Part shown: in pieces, positions 44,039 to 53,083 of the stretch
Layout: the number at the start of each line of letters is the position of its first letter
Position numbering within the stretch: the first letter of the stretch is position 1
NCBI GenBank assembly: GCA_900539455.1
Contig: UQCD01000005.1
Location: forward strand, 35,078 to 99,077
Origin: an uncultured Eubacteriales bacterium
Lineage (GTDB): Bacteria > Bacillota > Clostridia > Lachnospirales > Lachnospiraceae
Direction: 5' to 3'
DNA: 64,000 nt
Program-made: the position numbers and the translations under genes
Notes under the pieces: model-generated
What the model was told of the DNA's origin: nothing
Databases searched by the model: none
The model's input: only the letters and a program-made list of their open reading frames with translations

Positions 44039-45562
44039 TTATAAATAATCCAGTGGATTAACTCTCATTCCATTAACAATTATCTCAAAATGCAAATGTG
44101 GACCTGTACTAAAGCCTGTATTCCCGCTTAAACCAATAACCTGTCCTTGTGTAACCGACTGTCCATAGGATACCATTACCCGGCTAAGATGCGCATATCT
44201 GGTTTTCTTTCCATCCGGATGGCTAATAAGAATAGTATATCCATAGCTGCCATTCCAGCCTGCCTCTACAACAACACCAGAGCTAGACGCCATTACAGAT
44301 GTTCCTGTTGAACACGCATAATCAACACCACCATGTAATCTTCCCCATCTATAGCCATAGTATGAAGAAATCCTTCCTCCTGACAATGGTCTGATATAGG
44401 TTGGAGGTGTAAGTGTTCCTACCTCTACAACTCTTGCAACTGCCTCTGTTGTAACCTTCTGTGCAAGAATTTCTGTATCTGTTTCCACACCATCCTTGTA
44501 TTTAACCTTTGCAACAACTTTTCTGTGGCCTTTTGAGCCTTCATTAATTACATTTGAATAGGTTGTATACATACTGTCATTTTTGATATATTCAACTGGC
44601 AGCTCATAATCCTCCTCAAAAGTTTTTTGCTCTGTAACAATAACTGAAAGCTCCGGTTCAGGAACAGTAACTGTAATACGGTCACCTACTCTTATATAGT
44701 TATCCTCAGAACAGTTAGGATTCATTGCAAGTAATTCATCCATTGTAAGACCATATTCTGCAGCAATTCCAGATAATGTATCCCCAGTTTTTACCTCGTA
44801 TATTTTATTTTCTTCCTTTTCCTTAGTCACCATTGAAATTGCTTCTTCTAATGTCATTATATGCGACTTTGGCACATATGTTTCTGCAATATCAATATTT
44901 TGCTCAAATTCAATATTTAAAATGTGGTCTGCCTCTGAAAATAAGTCCTGCTCCTTCTTAACCTCTGCCTGCTCACTATTAATGGCAGCCATAACATTAT
45001 CAGTATTTTTTGCAAGCACATCAGCACTTATTATTTCGTAGGATAATTTTGCAAATCTTGAAGCTTCATCATTATATAATACTGTATCAAATTCATCGTT
45101 TACATCATACTTGCTTTTTGCTGCTTCTAGCAACTCCACAATCTCATCAGCAGATGATAATGTAATTGACAAACCATCAATATCCACAACATATGCAGGT
45201 GTATTTGTATCTACAACCGACTCTTCGATTGCTTTGTGAATATTTGCCTTTATTTTGGCAATATCATCACTTTTTCCAAATACCTTTTTTATTTGTGTAA
45301 ACTCTAAATCACTATCTATATATACTTCTTCTTCACTATCCTTTTCAAACTGAGCCCTTGCGTCAAGATATACTTCATTAATAAGCTCCTTATCATCACA
45401 CACACCAACCACTGTACCATTTACACTAACCTCATATAATTTATCATCTTCTTCTGGCATTCTAAACCACGGAAACGCAATCGCCATTACTAAAATAATT
45501 ATCATTGCTGATACTATATAAGTAATTCTGATTCGTTTACTATGGCGAGTAAACTTATTCAT
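44039..45562 (-). CDS. M23 peptidase with LysM and G5 domains
   Basis: Cell-wall metallopeptidase of 507 residues. One N-terminal membrane anchor (about 12-32) leads to a long extracytoplasmic region, a LysM domain (Y-E-V-K-T-G-D-T-L-S-G-I-A-A-E-Y, about 253-300), a G5-like domain (about 305-385) and the M23 domain. Zinc/catalytic residues are H410 and D414 in H-G-G-V-D-Y, H458, and H489/H491 in H-L-H-F-E. It probably cleaves peptide cross-links during growth or sporulation. A hairpin follows the stop. The 286-base leader upstream is AT-rich with no clear signals. Confidence 0.9.
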   Translation of the reverse strand: MNKFTRHSKRIRITYIVSAMIIILVMAIAFPWFRMPEEDDKLYEVSVNGTVVGVCDDKELINEVYLDARAQFEKDSEEEVYIDSDLEFTQIKKVFGKSDDIAKIKANIHKAIEESVVDTNTPAYVVDIDGLSITLSSADEIVELLEAAKSKYDVNDEFDTVLYNDEASRFAKLSYEIISADVLAKNTDNVMAAINSEQAEVKKEQDLFSEADHILNIEFEQNIDIAETYVPKSHIMTLEEAISMVTKEKEENKIYEVKTGDTLSGIAAEYGLTMDELLAMNPNCSEDNYIRVGDRITVTVPEPELSVIVTEQKTFEEDYELPVEYIKNDSMYTTYSNVINEGSKGHRKVVAKVKYKDGVETDTEILAQKVTTEAVARVVEVGTLTPPTYIRPLSGGRISSYYGYRWGRLHGGVDYACSTGTSVMASSSGVVVEAGWNGSYGYTILISHPDGKKTRYAHLSRVMVSYGQSVTQGQVIGLSGNTGFSTGPHLHFEIIVNGMRVNPLDYL

Positions 45563-45848
45563 AAAAGCTGTTCCTCCATATACCTTCTAAGTTTTATTTT
45601 TCACTATTTCTAACTTTTTAATTTCAAATTTTCGTTTTCTGTTTTTGTTTTCTGTTTTATCTTTTACATTTCATTAAATATTCGTTTCTACATTTTTACA
45701 CAAAATATAAAACAAACATTTTTATAAAAAAACTCACTAATCTAATCTATGTTTCTAAATAATTTAAGTACAAAATATAGTTAATGGTTTTGTAACATTT
45801 TTGTAACATTTAGAATTGTAGCAGTAAAACCTACATTTGTAAAGGCTT

Positions 45849-46343
45849 TTACAGTAATTTTACTAATTTTTCCACTGTTTCTTCTATATTGCAATGGTTT
45901 TCATCTACCACAATATCTGCGTATTTTTCATATAAAGGTATTCTTTCTTCATATAATGCCTTTAAATCCTGTCCCTCCTTTAACACAACTCCACGACCCT
46001 TTAAATTGTCTAATCTTTGATTTATTATTTCATAATCCACCTTCAAATACACTACCTTGCCAATCTGCTGTAAATGCTCCATAGCTTCTTTTCCATAAAC
46101 AACACTGCCACCTGTGGCAATTACTGCCTTATGGCAATCCAGACTTGCATTTACACGATTTTCAACCTGAATAAAGCCTTCTACACCTTCACTGTTTATA
46201 ATTTCACGCAAAAGTCTTCCTTCCTCCTGCTGAATAACTATATCTGCATCAATAAATTTATAACCTAAAATCTTTGCAAGAATAACTCCTATTGTACTTT
46301 TTCCTACTCCTGGCATTCCTATTAAAACAATATTATCTTTCAT
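45849..46343 (-). CDS. aroK: shikimate kinase
   Basis: Phosphorylates shikimate at O3 in aromatic amino acid synthesis. The enzyme is 164 residues, with Walker A G-M-P-G-V-G-K-S-T near the start, D-A-D (F-I-D-A-D) for shikimate/magnesium, and the G-G-S-V segment. The start at 46343 follows GGAG by six bases; the longer frame would begin at TTG inside that ribosome site. It lies 16 bases downstream of the PrdX-like gene, probably in one operon. Confidence 0.92.
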   Translation of the reverse strand: MKDNIVLIGMPGVGKSTIGVILAKILGYKFIDADIVIQQEEGRLLREIINSEGVEGFIQVENRVNASLDCHKAVIATGGSVVYGKEAMEHLQQIGKVVYLKVDYEIINQRLDNLKGRGVVLKEGQDLKALYEERIPLYEKYADIVVDENHCNIEETVEKLVKLL

Positions 46344-46358
46344 ATTAATCTCCAAATT

Positions 46359-46895
46359 TTATAATTTCACAATAGTTATATCATGCTTCATAGCCGGAAT
46401 AATTTTATGTATCAAATCCTCTGTTTTAAGTTTTAAGCTAGCTGTGTTTATGCAAGGATGACAGCCTATATATTCACCCTGAAGCACTTCCTCATCAACC
46501 AGAAGCCTAACCTGTTTATCATTATCATTCATTAAACCCATAACACTTACAGAACCTGGTGTTATATCCAAAAAACGCTCCATAAATTCAGGACTTGCAA
46601 AGGAAAGTCTTGCACTTCCTATTTGTGCCGAAAGCTCCTTTGTAATAAATTTCTTGTCACCCGGCATCATCAAAAGATAAAAATTTGTTTTCTGGGAATT
46701 ACAAAGAAACAAATTTTTACAAATAGTTGCACCCAACAGCTTGTCCACCTCTTCACAGGCAGCCATTGTATTTAATTCCTCGTGGTCTATTCTTTCGTAT
46801 TCTATATTTAATTTATCCAAAAAATCGTAAGTTCGTATTTCCTTTTCAAGTCTGCCTGTACAATCCACAGGGCGACCTTTTTCCAGCTTTAACAT
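46359..46895 (-). CDS. YbaK/PrdX-like prolyl-tRNA editing protein
   Basis: Free-standing homologue of the ProRS editing domain, 178 residues. Family signs: K-N-L-F-L-C (about 60-65), with K60 in the usual position, P-G-D-K-K and P-G-S-V-S-V-M-G-L. Such proteins deacylate Ala- or Cys-tRNA(Pro). The window's ProRS lacks an editing domain, which supports this role, though PrdX relatives in Clostridia are also linked to proline metabolism regulation. AAAGG precedes the start. Confidence 0.82.
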   Translation of the reverse strand: MLKLEKGRPVDCTGRLEKEIRTYDFLDKLNIEYERIDHEELNTMAACEEVDKLLGATICKNLFLCNSQKTNFYLLMMPGDKKFITKELSAQIGSARLSFASPEFMERFLDITPGSVSVMGLMNDNDKQVRLLVDEEVLQGEYIGCHPCINTASLKLKTEDLIHKIIPAMKHDITIVKL

Positions 46896-47070
46896 CTTTC
46901 GCCTTTCACCTGCTTTGATAATTATCTATAATTTTAAACCAAAGCCTGTTATACTTTACCACATTTTTTTTAATTCTGCACTAATAATATGGAATTATAT
47001 GCTATGATTATAGTTTAGCCACTACTGTGCCAATTAATTAAAATAAAATGCCTAAAGAAAGGAACTCCCT

Positions 47071-48075
47071 ATGAATACAAATCCAAAAAACACCTTCAAG
47101 GAGGCTTTACCCTCAAAATCCACTTTAACCCCCAAAGCTTCCACAGAATATACTTTTTCTATAAAACACACTTTAATAAAATGTGCTTTTACAATTTTTG
47201 TTGTTTTCATTATGGTAGGGCTTTCAGAATTACTAAACGAAAAAGAAATTGTTTTTCCTGAAATTACGGCGCTCATGATAGGTCTGACGGTTTCCCAAAA
47301 ACGCAGTTGGCAGGTAAGCTCAATTAGGATTTTACTTCTTATACTAATATGCTCTTTACTGGGTATTTTCTTTGTAAGATATGTTTCCTTCCCATTGCCA
47401 GTTAATATAACTATAGCCTTTTGTATTTGCCAGCTAATTTTATACTGTTCCCATACCACCTTTGCACCATTAATTTCAGCAGCAATATTACCTATATTAA
47501 TGGGAACAACAAGTATTGTTTACCCTATCTGTGCTGTTTCCTTTACCCTGCTTGCTCTTTTTTGCGAATATATCCTTACCAGACTGAACATTCGTCCTAA
47601 GGAAATATATACCCCTGCTCCACTTCTTAAATCTGGTGACTTTATTAGTATTATTGTGTGTGTTTTAACAATAGCCATTTTATCTCCTATTGTTATACAG
47701 CTTGGATTTAGATTTTGTATTGCACCACCTTTGCTTGTAGCATTTACAGAATTTTGCAGACCTGCCTGCAGCGCACGAAAACACCCCTTTAAAACTGTAA
47801 TTGTAATCTTTCTATGCGGACTAGCTGGTGCTTTATGCAGATATGTATTAGCAGGCATACTTGGTCTGCCACTTACTCTTGCTGCTGTTACAGCCACAAT
47901 TTTTATGTTAATAATTGTTAATTGTTCAAAATGTTTTCTGCCACCTGCTGGAGCATTAACAATATTACCAATTATTATTCCTTATGATGGTATATTAACC
48001 TATCCATTACAAATACTTATTGGTGTAAGCCTTTTTATGCTTATTTCAATTCTACTTGAGCGATTAAGCAAGTAA
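47071..48075 (+). CDS. HPP-like integral membrane protein
   Basis: Membrane protein of 334 residues with about nine hydrophobic segments after a 30-residue polar N-terminus. The segment L-P-P-A-G-A-L-T-I-L-P near 290 resembles the H-P-P-A motif of HPP-family proteins, and the spacing of helices appears duplicated. AAAGGAAC precedes the start. No partner genes indicate a substrate; it may be a transporter. Confidence 0.55.
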   Translation: MNTNPKNTFKEALPSKSTLTPKASTEYTFSIKHTLIKCAFTIFVVFIMVGLSELLNEKEIVFPEITALMIGLTVSQKRSWQVSSIRILLLILICSLLGIFFVRYVSFPLPVNITIAFCICQLILYCSHTTFAPLISAAILPILMGTTSIVYPICAVSFTLLALFCEYILTRLNIRPKEIYTPAPLLKSGDFISIIVCVLTIAILSPIVIQLGFRFCIAPPLLVAFTEFCRPACSARKHPFKTVIVIFLCGLAGALCRYVLAGILGLPLTLAAVTATIFMLIIVNCSKCFLPPAGALTILPIIIPYDGILTYPLQILIGVSLFMLISILLERLSK

Positions 48076-48146
48076 ACTTTCAAGCGTGTCTCTAAGGATT
48101 TTTTTGCATATTTTCGCACACTTTTTGCACAATTTTACAAATACTA

Positions 48147-48175
48147 TTGCAATATTAAATTCATAGTGATATTAT
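48147..48175 (+). promoter_or_regulatory. promoter of the hlyIII gene
   Basis: TTGCAA (48147-48152), 17 bases, TATTAT (48170-48175), giving a leader of about 64 bases. Confidence 0.6.
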
Positions 48176-48245
48176 ATTACATAGTTATCAATACTACATT
48201 AGTAGTTATTTATAACTTTATATCATAGAAACGGAGGTTGTCACT

Positions 48246-48923
48246 ATGGATGTTACATTAAAGAAACCACAAAAGAAGCATAAAATAGACTTACCAGATT
48301 ATACTTTAGGAGAGGAGCTTATAAGCTCAATATCACATGGTGTTGGAGCTTTATTATCCATTACAGGTATGGTACTGTGTATTGTTAAGGCTGCATCATC
48401 AGGCTCAGCCACTGAAATAGTAAGTGCAGTTTTATTTGGAATAATGATGACCCTTTTATATACAATGTCGTGTATATATCACGCCCTTCCTCGAAACAAT
48501 GCAAAACGAATTTTCCGTGTTTTTGACCATTGTACTATTTTCTTATTAATTGCTGGTACTTACATTCCAGTAGTGCTTATAAGCATCGGTGGATTAATTG
48601 GTTGGCTCTATCTTGCAGTAATTGCTGTTTCTTCTATTGTTGGAATAGTTTTTAATGCTATTGATGTAGACAAATATCAGAAGGTATCTTTATTTTGCTA
48701 CATTTTTATGGGTTGGATAATTGTTTTTGCATTTAAACCATTAGCCTCAGCAATTAATCACAAAGGGATTTCACTATTAGTTGCTGGCGGAGTTGTATAT
48801 ACCTTAGGTGCAATATTATATCGCATTGGGGATGACAAAAGATATTTTCATTCTTTATGGCACTTCTTTGTATTAGGTGGAACTATACTTCATTTTTTTA
48901 CTATTTATTTATATGTACTTTAA
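48246..48923 (+). CDS. hemolysin III / PAQR-family membrane protein
   Basis: Seven-segment membrane protein of 225 residues. PAQR signatures: G-E-E-L-I-S-S-I-S-H-G-V-G-A with the first metal His, S-C-I-Y-H-A-L and F-D-H-C in the middle, and H-S-L-W-H-F-F-V-L at the end, supplying the conserved Ser, Asp and three His of the hydrolase-like zinc site. CGGAGG precedes the start. The hemolysin name is historical; the cellular role is unknown. It is the last gene before the island. Confidence 0.92.
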   Translation: MDVTLKKPQKKHKIDLPDYTLGEELISSISHGVGALLSITGMVLCIVKAASSGSATEIVSAVLFGIMMTLLYTMSCIYHALPRNNAKRIFRVFDHCTIFLLIAGTYIPVVLISIGGLIGWLYLAVIAVSSIVGIVFNAIDVDKYQKVSLFCYIFMGWIIVFAFKPLASAINHKGISLLVAGGVVYTLGAILYRIGDDKRYFHSLWHFFVLGGTILHFFTIYLYVL

Positions 48924-48960
48924 AACAACTAACAAAAATGATACTTTGTTACAAAACTAA

Positions 48961-48999
48961 AAAAGCGAGCAGGTTAGCCACAGGCTAATAAGGCAGTAT
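48961..48999 (+). repeat. left imperfect terminal repeat of the R-M island
   Basis: Contains GCGAGCAGGTTAG and ATAAGGCAGTAT. Read inverted at 52303-52343, ACGAGCAGGCTAA and ATAAGGCGGTAT occur in the same order and spacing. The pair brackets the recombinase remnant and the R-M genes. Confidence 0.5.
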
Positions 49000-49011
49000 T
49001 TAAGGAATTAT

Positions 49012-49045
49012 GGTGTAATCCCGATAGTGAGGTTACACCTTTTTC
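49012..49045 (+). terminator. hairpin at the island left end
   Basis: GGTGTAA pairs with TTACACC (7 bp) and is followed by CTTTTTCTTT on the plus strand. It probably terminates transcripts from hlyIII and lies at the 3' end of the recombinase remnant. Confidence 0.6.
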
Positions 49046-49475
49046 TTTACATAAGCGAATTTTTCTGCATTTTTCTGTTTTGCTCTTTTCATTGTATCAA
49101 TAAGCTGTTGCTCTGTCGGAATATCAAATAATCCGACTGCCGTAAAGTAAATATCCACAACAATGAGAATGTTTTTTCTCATTGTTGTGGATTTCAATTC
49201 GTTCGATAAACTTGTTGACAACTGTTGGAGCAAGTTCTTTCATCTCTGTAAATTCCATAAGTCCTTGATAGAGCATCTTCATATTAACCGTCTGCTTTTG
49301 AAGTTCAATAAGTACTTTTTCATTTTCTCTGACCTCTTGCATAAGTTGTTTCTGTTCGGCTTCATATTCACTTGCCATACAGGAATAACGCTTATCGGAT
49401 AACTTGACGAGAATATTATCCTCATAAATTCTTGAAAATAACTTGTCTGAATCAGATATTCTTTGCTTTGCACAG
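49033..49475 (-). pseudogene. C-terminal remnant of a large serine recombinase (Tn4451/TndX type)
   Basis: Three frames together spell the end of a serine recombinase with a DUF4368 tail: D-K-L-F-S-R-I-Y-E-D-N-I-L and K-L-S-D-K-R-Y-S-C-M-A-S-E-Y-E-A-E-Q, then E-L-A-P-T-V-V-N-K-F-I-E-R-I-E-I-H, and finally V-D-I-Y-F-T-A-V-G-L-F-D-I-P. Frameshifts fall near 49465 and near 49165; the catalytic N-terminal domain is absent. These recombinases mobilise conjugative and mobilisable elements, so an element once inserted here. The 166 bases between it and the endonuclease gene show nothing clear. Confidence 0.85.
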
Positions 49476-49641
49476 AATTAGTGAGCAGTGTATTTGTATA
49501 TCTACAGATTTCAAATGCCTCGTTAGGGTTACAACTTAAAACTTTTTTCTAAAATGATAGTCTCAATTTATAGAGATATGTAAAACAAAAGCAATCAACT
49601 TGCGAGCAAATCGCATTCGGATTAATTGCTCTTGGATGATT

Positions 49642-50733
49642 TCATTCTTCCTCGTCTTCAGCATCCATGTTCATTTCGAGTCTATAATAAATATCAATAT
49701 CTCGGATGATTCTGTCAATATCATCATTGTTCAACTCATCGGTCCATGCTTGAATCTCATTGATGGTGATGATTTCTTCAATCGCATCTTTATATCTTTC
49801 TTCCAATACAGTCATTCCGCTGGAACGCTGTGCGATATACCTCTCCAAATCTGATAAAACATTCTTCTTACTTAGCTTTGTTTTGATAACAAAGCTAATA
49901 GGAAAATGCATTACTTTATCTATATCCAAAAGATACTTATCATAGTTGTTGACCTCTGTAACCTGAAAGAATCTTCCCACTGGTCTCATTACAAAATCAA
50001 TGCCTCCATCATTTGCATTAGTTCTTCCAGTTTTGAATAGTTCCAATGTAACTTCATCAATCGTATCTTTGGTATAGCCAAAGAATACTGTCACATTCTT
50101 GTAGTGATTCTTCAAAATTGCGTAACTTATTATTTCAAAGATACGGGCTTCAGCATCTTCGGTAAGTAGAGCATTGATTTTTGCTTTCTTTTCAGAATAG
50201 TCATCCAGGTTTCTTAGTTCTTCCAGAATGTTAATAAGAGCATGATCCTTCGCCATAAGTAGTTCAACATACCTCTCAATAATTTTGCAGGATACCTTAC
50301 TAATATCATACTCTTCAACATAGATGTAATCAATGTGGATTAAATATTTACCATTATTTATGATAATCAAATCATTGATCGTATTTTTGATTTTGTTGTG
50401 AAATTCTCCATTGACACGGGAGTTTAATGCGTGGTTCTGTAACTTGCTTCCGCCATAAAGACTGCGATAGAAGTTAAACAGTCTCATGTAATCATATCCC
50501 TCAAATCGGCGGTATTCATCTTTATTTTCATAAAAATCATTCTGATAGAAATACAGAATGGAATAAATGGCATAAATATTTGCCAAGCTTCTTCTTGTTT
50601 TGCTGTTTCCATGAACAGCTTTCATTTTCTTGTCCAAGTATTGAAGCATCGGACTGTTATCATATAATTTCTGAAAATCCTTTGGATACTCACTTTTCAA
50701 AATATCTGCCACAAAGGTCTCCGTAATTTTCAT
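49642..50733 (-). CDS. Type II restriction endonuclease
   Basis: Protein of about 363 residues directly downstream of a DNA methyltransferase. A PD-(D/E)XK-like core is suggested by E196, then G-G-I-D246-F-V-M and R-F-F-Q257-V-T-E260-V, a D-x10-QxT arrangement instead of the usual D-x-(D/E)xK. The start at 50733 (M-K-I-T-E-T-F) follows GAGGTG, which overlaps the methyltransferase stop, so the pair is coupled. Base composition is richer in G+C than the neighbours, consistent with transfer. Recognition sequence not deducible. Confidence 0.75.
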   Translation of the reverse strand: MKITETFVADILKSEYPKDFQKLYDNSPMLQYLDKKMKAVHGNSKTRRSLANIYAIYSILYFYQNDFYENKDEYRRFEGYDYMRLFNFYRSLYGGSKLQNHALNSRVNGEFHNKIKNTINDLIIINNGKYLIHIDYIYVEEYDISKVSCKIIERYVELLMAKDHALINILEELRNLDDYSEKKAKINALLTEDAEARIFEIISYAILKNHYKNVTVFFGYTKDTIDEVTLELFKTGRTNANDGGIDFVMRPVGRFFQVTEVNNYDKYLLDIDKVMHFPISFVIKTKLSKKNVLSDLERYIAQRSSGMTVLEERYKDAIEEIITINEIQAWTDELNNDDIDRIIRDIDIYYRLEMNMDAEDEEE

Positions 50734-50734
50734 T

Positions 50735-51937
50735 TCATTCACCTCGTACATACTTTGACTTTGCATTTGTTTTTCGTTCTTTTACTTTTTCAAGGCTTTT
50801 TCCATTTCTAACATTTGTGATTCCAATACGCCTTAATCCTATCTCATAATATTTTTCATTCAAATCAATACCGATACCAACTCTGCCTAAGCGAACTGCC
50901 ACAGCAGAGGTTGTAAACGAACCAGAAAAAGGATCAAGCACAACATCTCCAGGGTTAGATGACGCTTTTACAATACGCTCAAGCAATGCTTCAGGCTTTT
51001 GCGTGGGATGATTTTCATATTCATCCATTTTAAATCTAACACGGCTAAAATCCCAAACATTTCCTGGTACCTTTTCGGTGCTGTATGGCTGAGGTGGATT
51101 TTTTCTATAATCAATCAGTTTTCGCTTCGCTCCTGTCTTTGCTTCGACAAGAATATCTTCATGATTAAATGTGTAAGTAGCTTTTTTACTTTTGTTAATC
51201 ATCAAAATTGGCTCATAAAGAGAACCGTAAATTTTCTTAGATTGAATACCAGAGCTATCGTAAGCCCAAATAATTCTACAAAGCACATTATAGTTTTCAG
51301 AAGCAAACACATCAAGATATGGCATATGCTGAGTAGCTGTCATAAAGTACATTGTTCCTGTATCGGACAAAACTCGCATACACTCATTAATCCATGTTTT
51401 GCACCAAGCTATGTAATCAGACACACTTTTCCACTTGTCGCTGTTGTTACCAAAATTCTTGCCGATATTGTAGGGAGCATCGGCAAAGATAAGTTGAACA
51501 GACTTATCTTTCATTTTTTTCAAAACAGAAAGACTTTCTCCAAGAATAGCCATAGAATTATGGCTACACATATATTCCTCATCTATTGGAGTAAAAAATA
51601 ATTCATTAAAATCAAAAGCCACTTCTGGATATATATACGCTACCTTTTTTTCAGCAGTCATTTCCTCATAAAAATTAAAAACCATTTGTCCGTTGCTATT
51701 TATGCTCATAATCCGTCTCTTTCCAATTAATTGTCCTTGCTGACCAAACTCAAGAATGTCATCAACCTTGCAATCTAAAGCTAGGCAAATTTTTTCTATA
51801 CTTTCAATATATATATATTGATCACCCCTTAATCGAGTCAATATATTAGCACTAAATTCAACCTTTTCCGTCAGCTCAGCGGTCTGAATGCCTCGATCTA
51901 TCAGCAAGTGAAAAAGGTTTTTATATATTACAGCCAT
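50735..51937 (-). CDS. DNA adenine methyltransferase with N-terminal XRE-type HTH
   Basis: Protein of 400 residues. Residues about 6-66 form an XRE/Cro helix-turn-helix (T-A-E-L-T-E-K-V-E-F-S, then I-E-S-I-E-K-I-C-L-A-L). The methyltransferase domain has its catalytic motif as D-A-P-Y (153-156) instead of D-P-P-Y, and the SAM motif D-P-F-S-G-S-F near 335. Catalytic before SAM-binding motif makes it a beta-class N6-adenine enzyme. The fused HTH probably represses its own promoter, where a dyad covers the -35 box. AGGAG precedes the start. It modifies the target of the endonuclease encoded downstream. Confidence 0.88.
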   Translation of the reverse strand: MAVIYKNLFHLLIDRGIQTAELTEKVEFSANILTRLRGDQYIYIESIEKICLALDCKVDDILEFGQQGQLIGKRRIMSINSNGQMVFNFYEEMTAEKKVAYIYPEVAFDFNELFFTPIDEEYMCSHNSMAILGESLSVLKKMKDKSVQLIFADAPYNIGKNFGNNSDKWKSVSDYIAWCKTWINECMRVLSDTGTMYFMTATQHMPYLDVFASENYNVLCRIIWAYDSSGIQSKKIYGSLYEPILMINKSKKATYTFNHEDILVEAKTGAKRKLIDYRKNPPQPYSTEKVPGNVWDFSRVRFKMDEYENHPTQKPEALLERIVKASSNPGDVVLDPFSGSFTTSAVAVRLGRVGIGIDLNEKYYEIGLRRIGITNVRNGKSLEKVKERKTNAKSKYVRGE

Positions 51938-51964
51938 ATAACTCTCCTAGTTTTGATATTCAAT

Positions 51965-52002
51965 ATTATATCACGAAACTGTGAATTTTTCAATTCACTG
52001 TT
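51965..52002 (-). promoter_or_regulatory. R-M promoter with overlapping operator-like dyad
   Basis: On the minus strand, TTGAAA (complement of 51988-51993), 17 bases, TATAAT (complement of 51965-51970). A dyad AAC-t-GTGAATT-tttc-AATTCAC-t-GTT (51977-52002) covers the -35 and part of the spacer. It is a likely binding site for the HTH of the methyltransferase. Confidence 0.65.
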
Positions 52003-52302
52003 AAATCTTGGGTAGCGTAAATTTACTGTAGAAATTAAAAAGGTAGCAGTCACCTATAAGATTTTTAGACTTGTTAACTGACCTTAAAGCCATGATTATC
52101 AACCAGATATTGTCATAACACTTTTCTATAGTAGAATACCTGTTGGTTTTTATCAGATAATAATTCAGCAATTGCTTTGATTATACCAAACACAAAACCA
52201 ACAGACGAATGTGCGGATTTCAGAAATAGAAAAAGACTCTGACCTTTTACAGTCAAAGCCTCATTCTACCATTGCAATGCCTTAGTCCTATTAAGTTTTA
52301 TC
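52003..52302. other. island flank without genes
   Basis: About 300 bases with no ORF carrying a ribosome site. It contains one perfect 11-bp inverted repeat, CTGTTGGTTTT (52140-52150) with AAAACCAACAG (52194-52204), and a short hairpin near 52235. I recognise nothing else; it may be residue of the inserted element. Confidence 0.5.
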
Positions 52303-52343
52303 ATACCGCCTTATAAAACCTCAACATTAGCCTGCTCGTTTTT
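52303..52343 (-). repeat. right imperfect terminal repeat of the R-M island
   Basis: Inverted counterpart of 48961-48999; on the minus strand it carries ACGAGCAGGCTAA, then ATAAGGCGGTAT. It lies 14 bases before the pgsA stop codon. Confidence 0.5.
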
Positions 52344-52356
52344 ACATTAACAAAAT

Positions 52357-52932
52357 CTATATTTCATGTTCATCTTTCATTTTGTGGTACAACTGCACAT
52401 ACGCATTTAAGTATACTACAAAAGATAATAACATAAATGCAAATACTACACAGATAAGTATTGATGACAAGGTATCAGTTATCCACTTCTCCGGCAACGC
52501 TATAAGTGTAAGCATTGAGGTATCAAACACAACTGTACATAACTTTCCACACCACATAGCACCATCTAAATTTCTGCCCTTGTGATATATATACAAGCCT
52601 ACAATCAACAATATAACTTCCTTTAATACAAAGGCTATGACCAGCAATAACACCCATGGTACTTTTATTAATAAAACTGCCAACATTGCAAACTGCATGA
52701 GCTTGTCTGCTACTGGGTCAATGAATTTACCCCAATCTGATACCATATTGAATTTTCTGGCAATCCAGCCATCTACCACATCTGTAGCCGCTGCCACAAT
52801 AACAACTATTGCTGACTGCCAATACCATTTCTGCAAAAACATATAAATAAATAATGGTACAATTAATATTCGTATATAGCAAAGTATATTTGGAATTTTA
52901 AATAAATCTTCTTTTCTCGCTTTTCCTCTCAT
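52357..52932 (-). CDS. pgsA: CDP-alcohol phosphatidyltransferase (phosphatidylglycerophosphate synthase-like)
   Basis: Membrane enzyme of about 191 residues that joins CDP-diacylglycerol to glycerol-3-phosphate. The full CDP-alcohol motif is present: D-V-V-D-G-W-I-A-R followed eight residues later by G-x3-D-P-V-A-D. Four or five membrane segments follow. The start at 52932 (M-R-G-K-A-R) is preferred because AGAGGA lies just upstream; an ATG 18 bases earlier lacks a site. The gene borders the island, so its downstream region was changed by the insertion. Confidence 0.88.
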   Translation of the reverse strand: MRGKARKEDLFKIPNILCYIRILIVPLFIYMFLQKWYWQSAIVVIVAAATDVVDGWIARKFNMVSDWGKFIDPVADKLMQFAMLAVLLIKVPWVLLLVIAFVLKEVILLIVGLYIYHKGRNLDGAMWCGKLCTVVFDTSMLTLIALPEKWITDTLSSILICVVFAFMLLSFVVYLNAYVQLYHKMKDEHEI

Positions 52933-53083
52933 GAAATCCTCTTTCATCGTAAAACGCCATAATATAAATGTCAAAATTAAGCTGTGATACCTACATCACT
53001 ATATTTAATATAGGCAGAATCTAATTTATTTCAAATTATATAGCCTGTTAAAAAAAAAGTCAAACATTAACTATTATGATTAA

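Noticed and set aside
45563..45848. Possible regulatory RNA in the 286-base gap before the M23 gene
   Set aside because: Only A/T-rich sequence, a TTTTGTAACATT direct repeat and a weak bulged stem near the aroK end are visible; none is convincing.
50999..51601. 200-codon open frame opposite the DNA methyltransferase
   Set aside because: Antisense shadow; the minus-strand frame has all methyltransferase motifs and a proper start.
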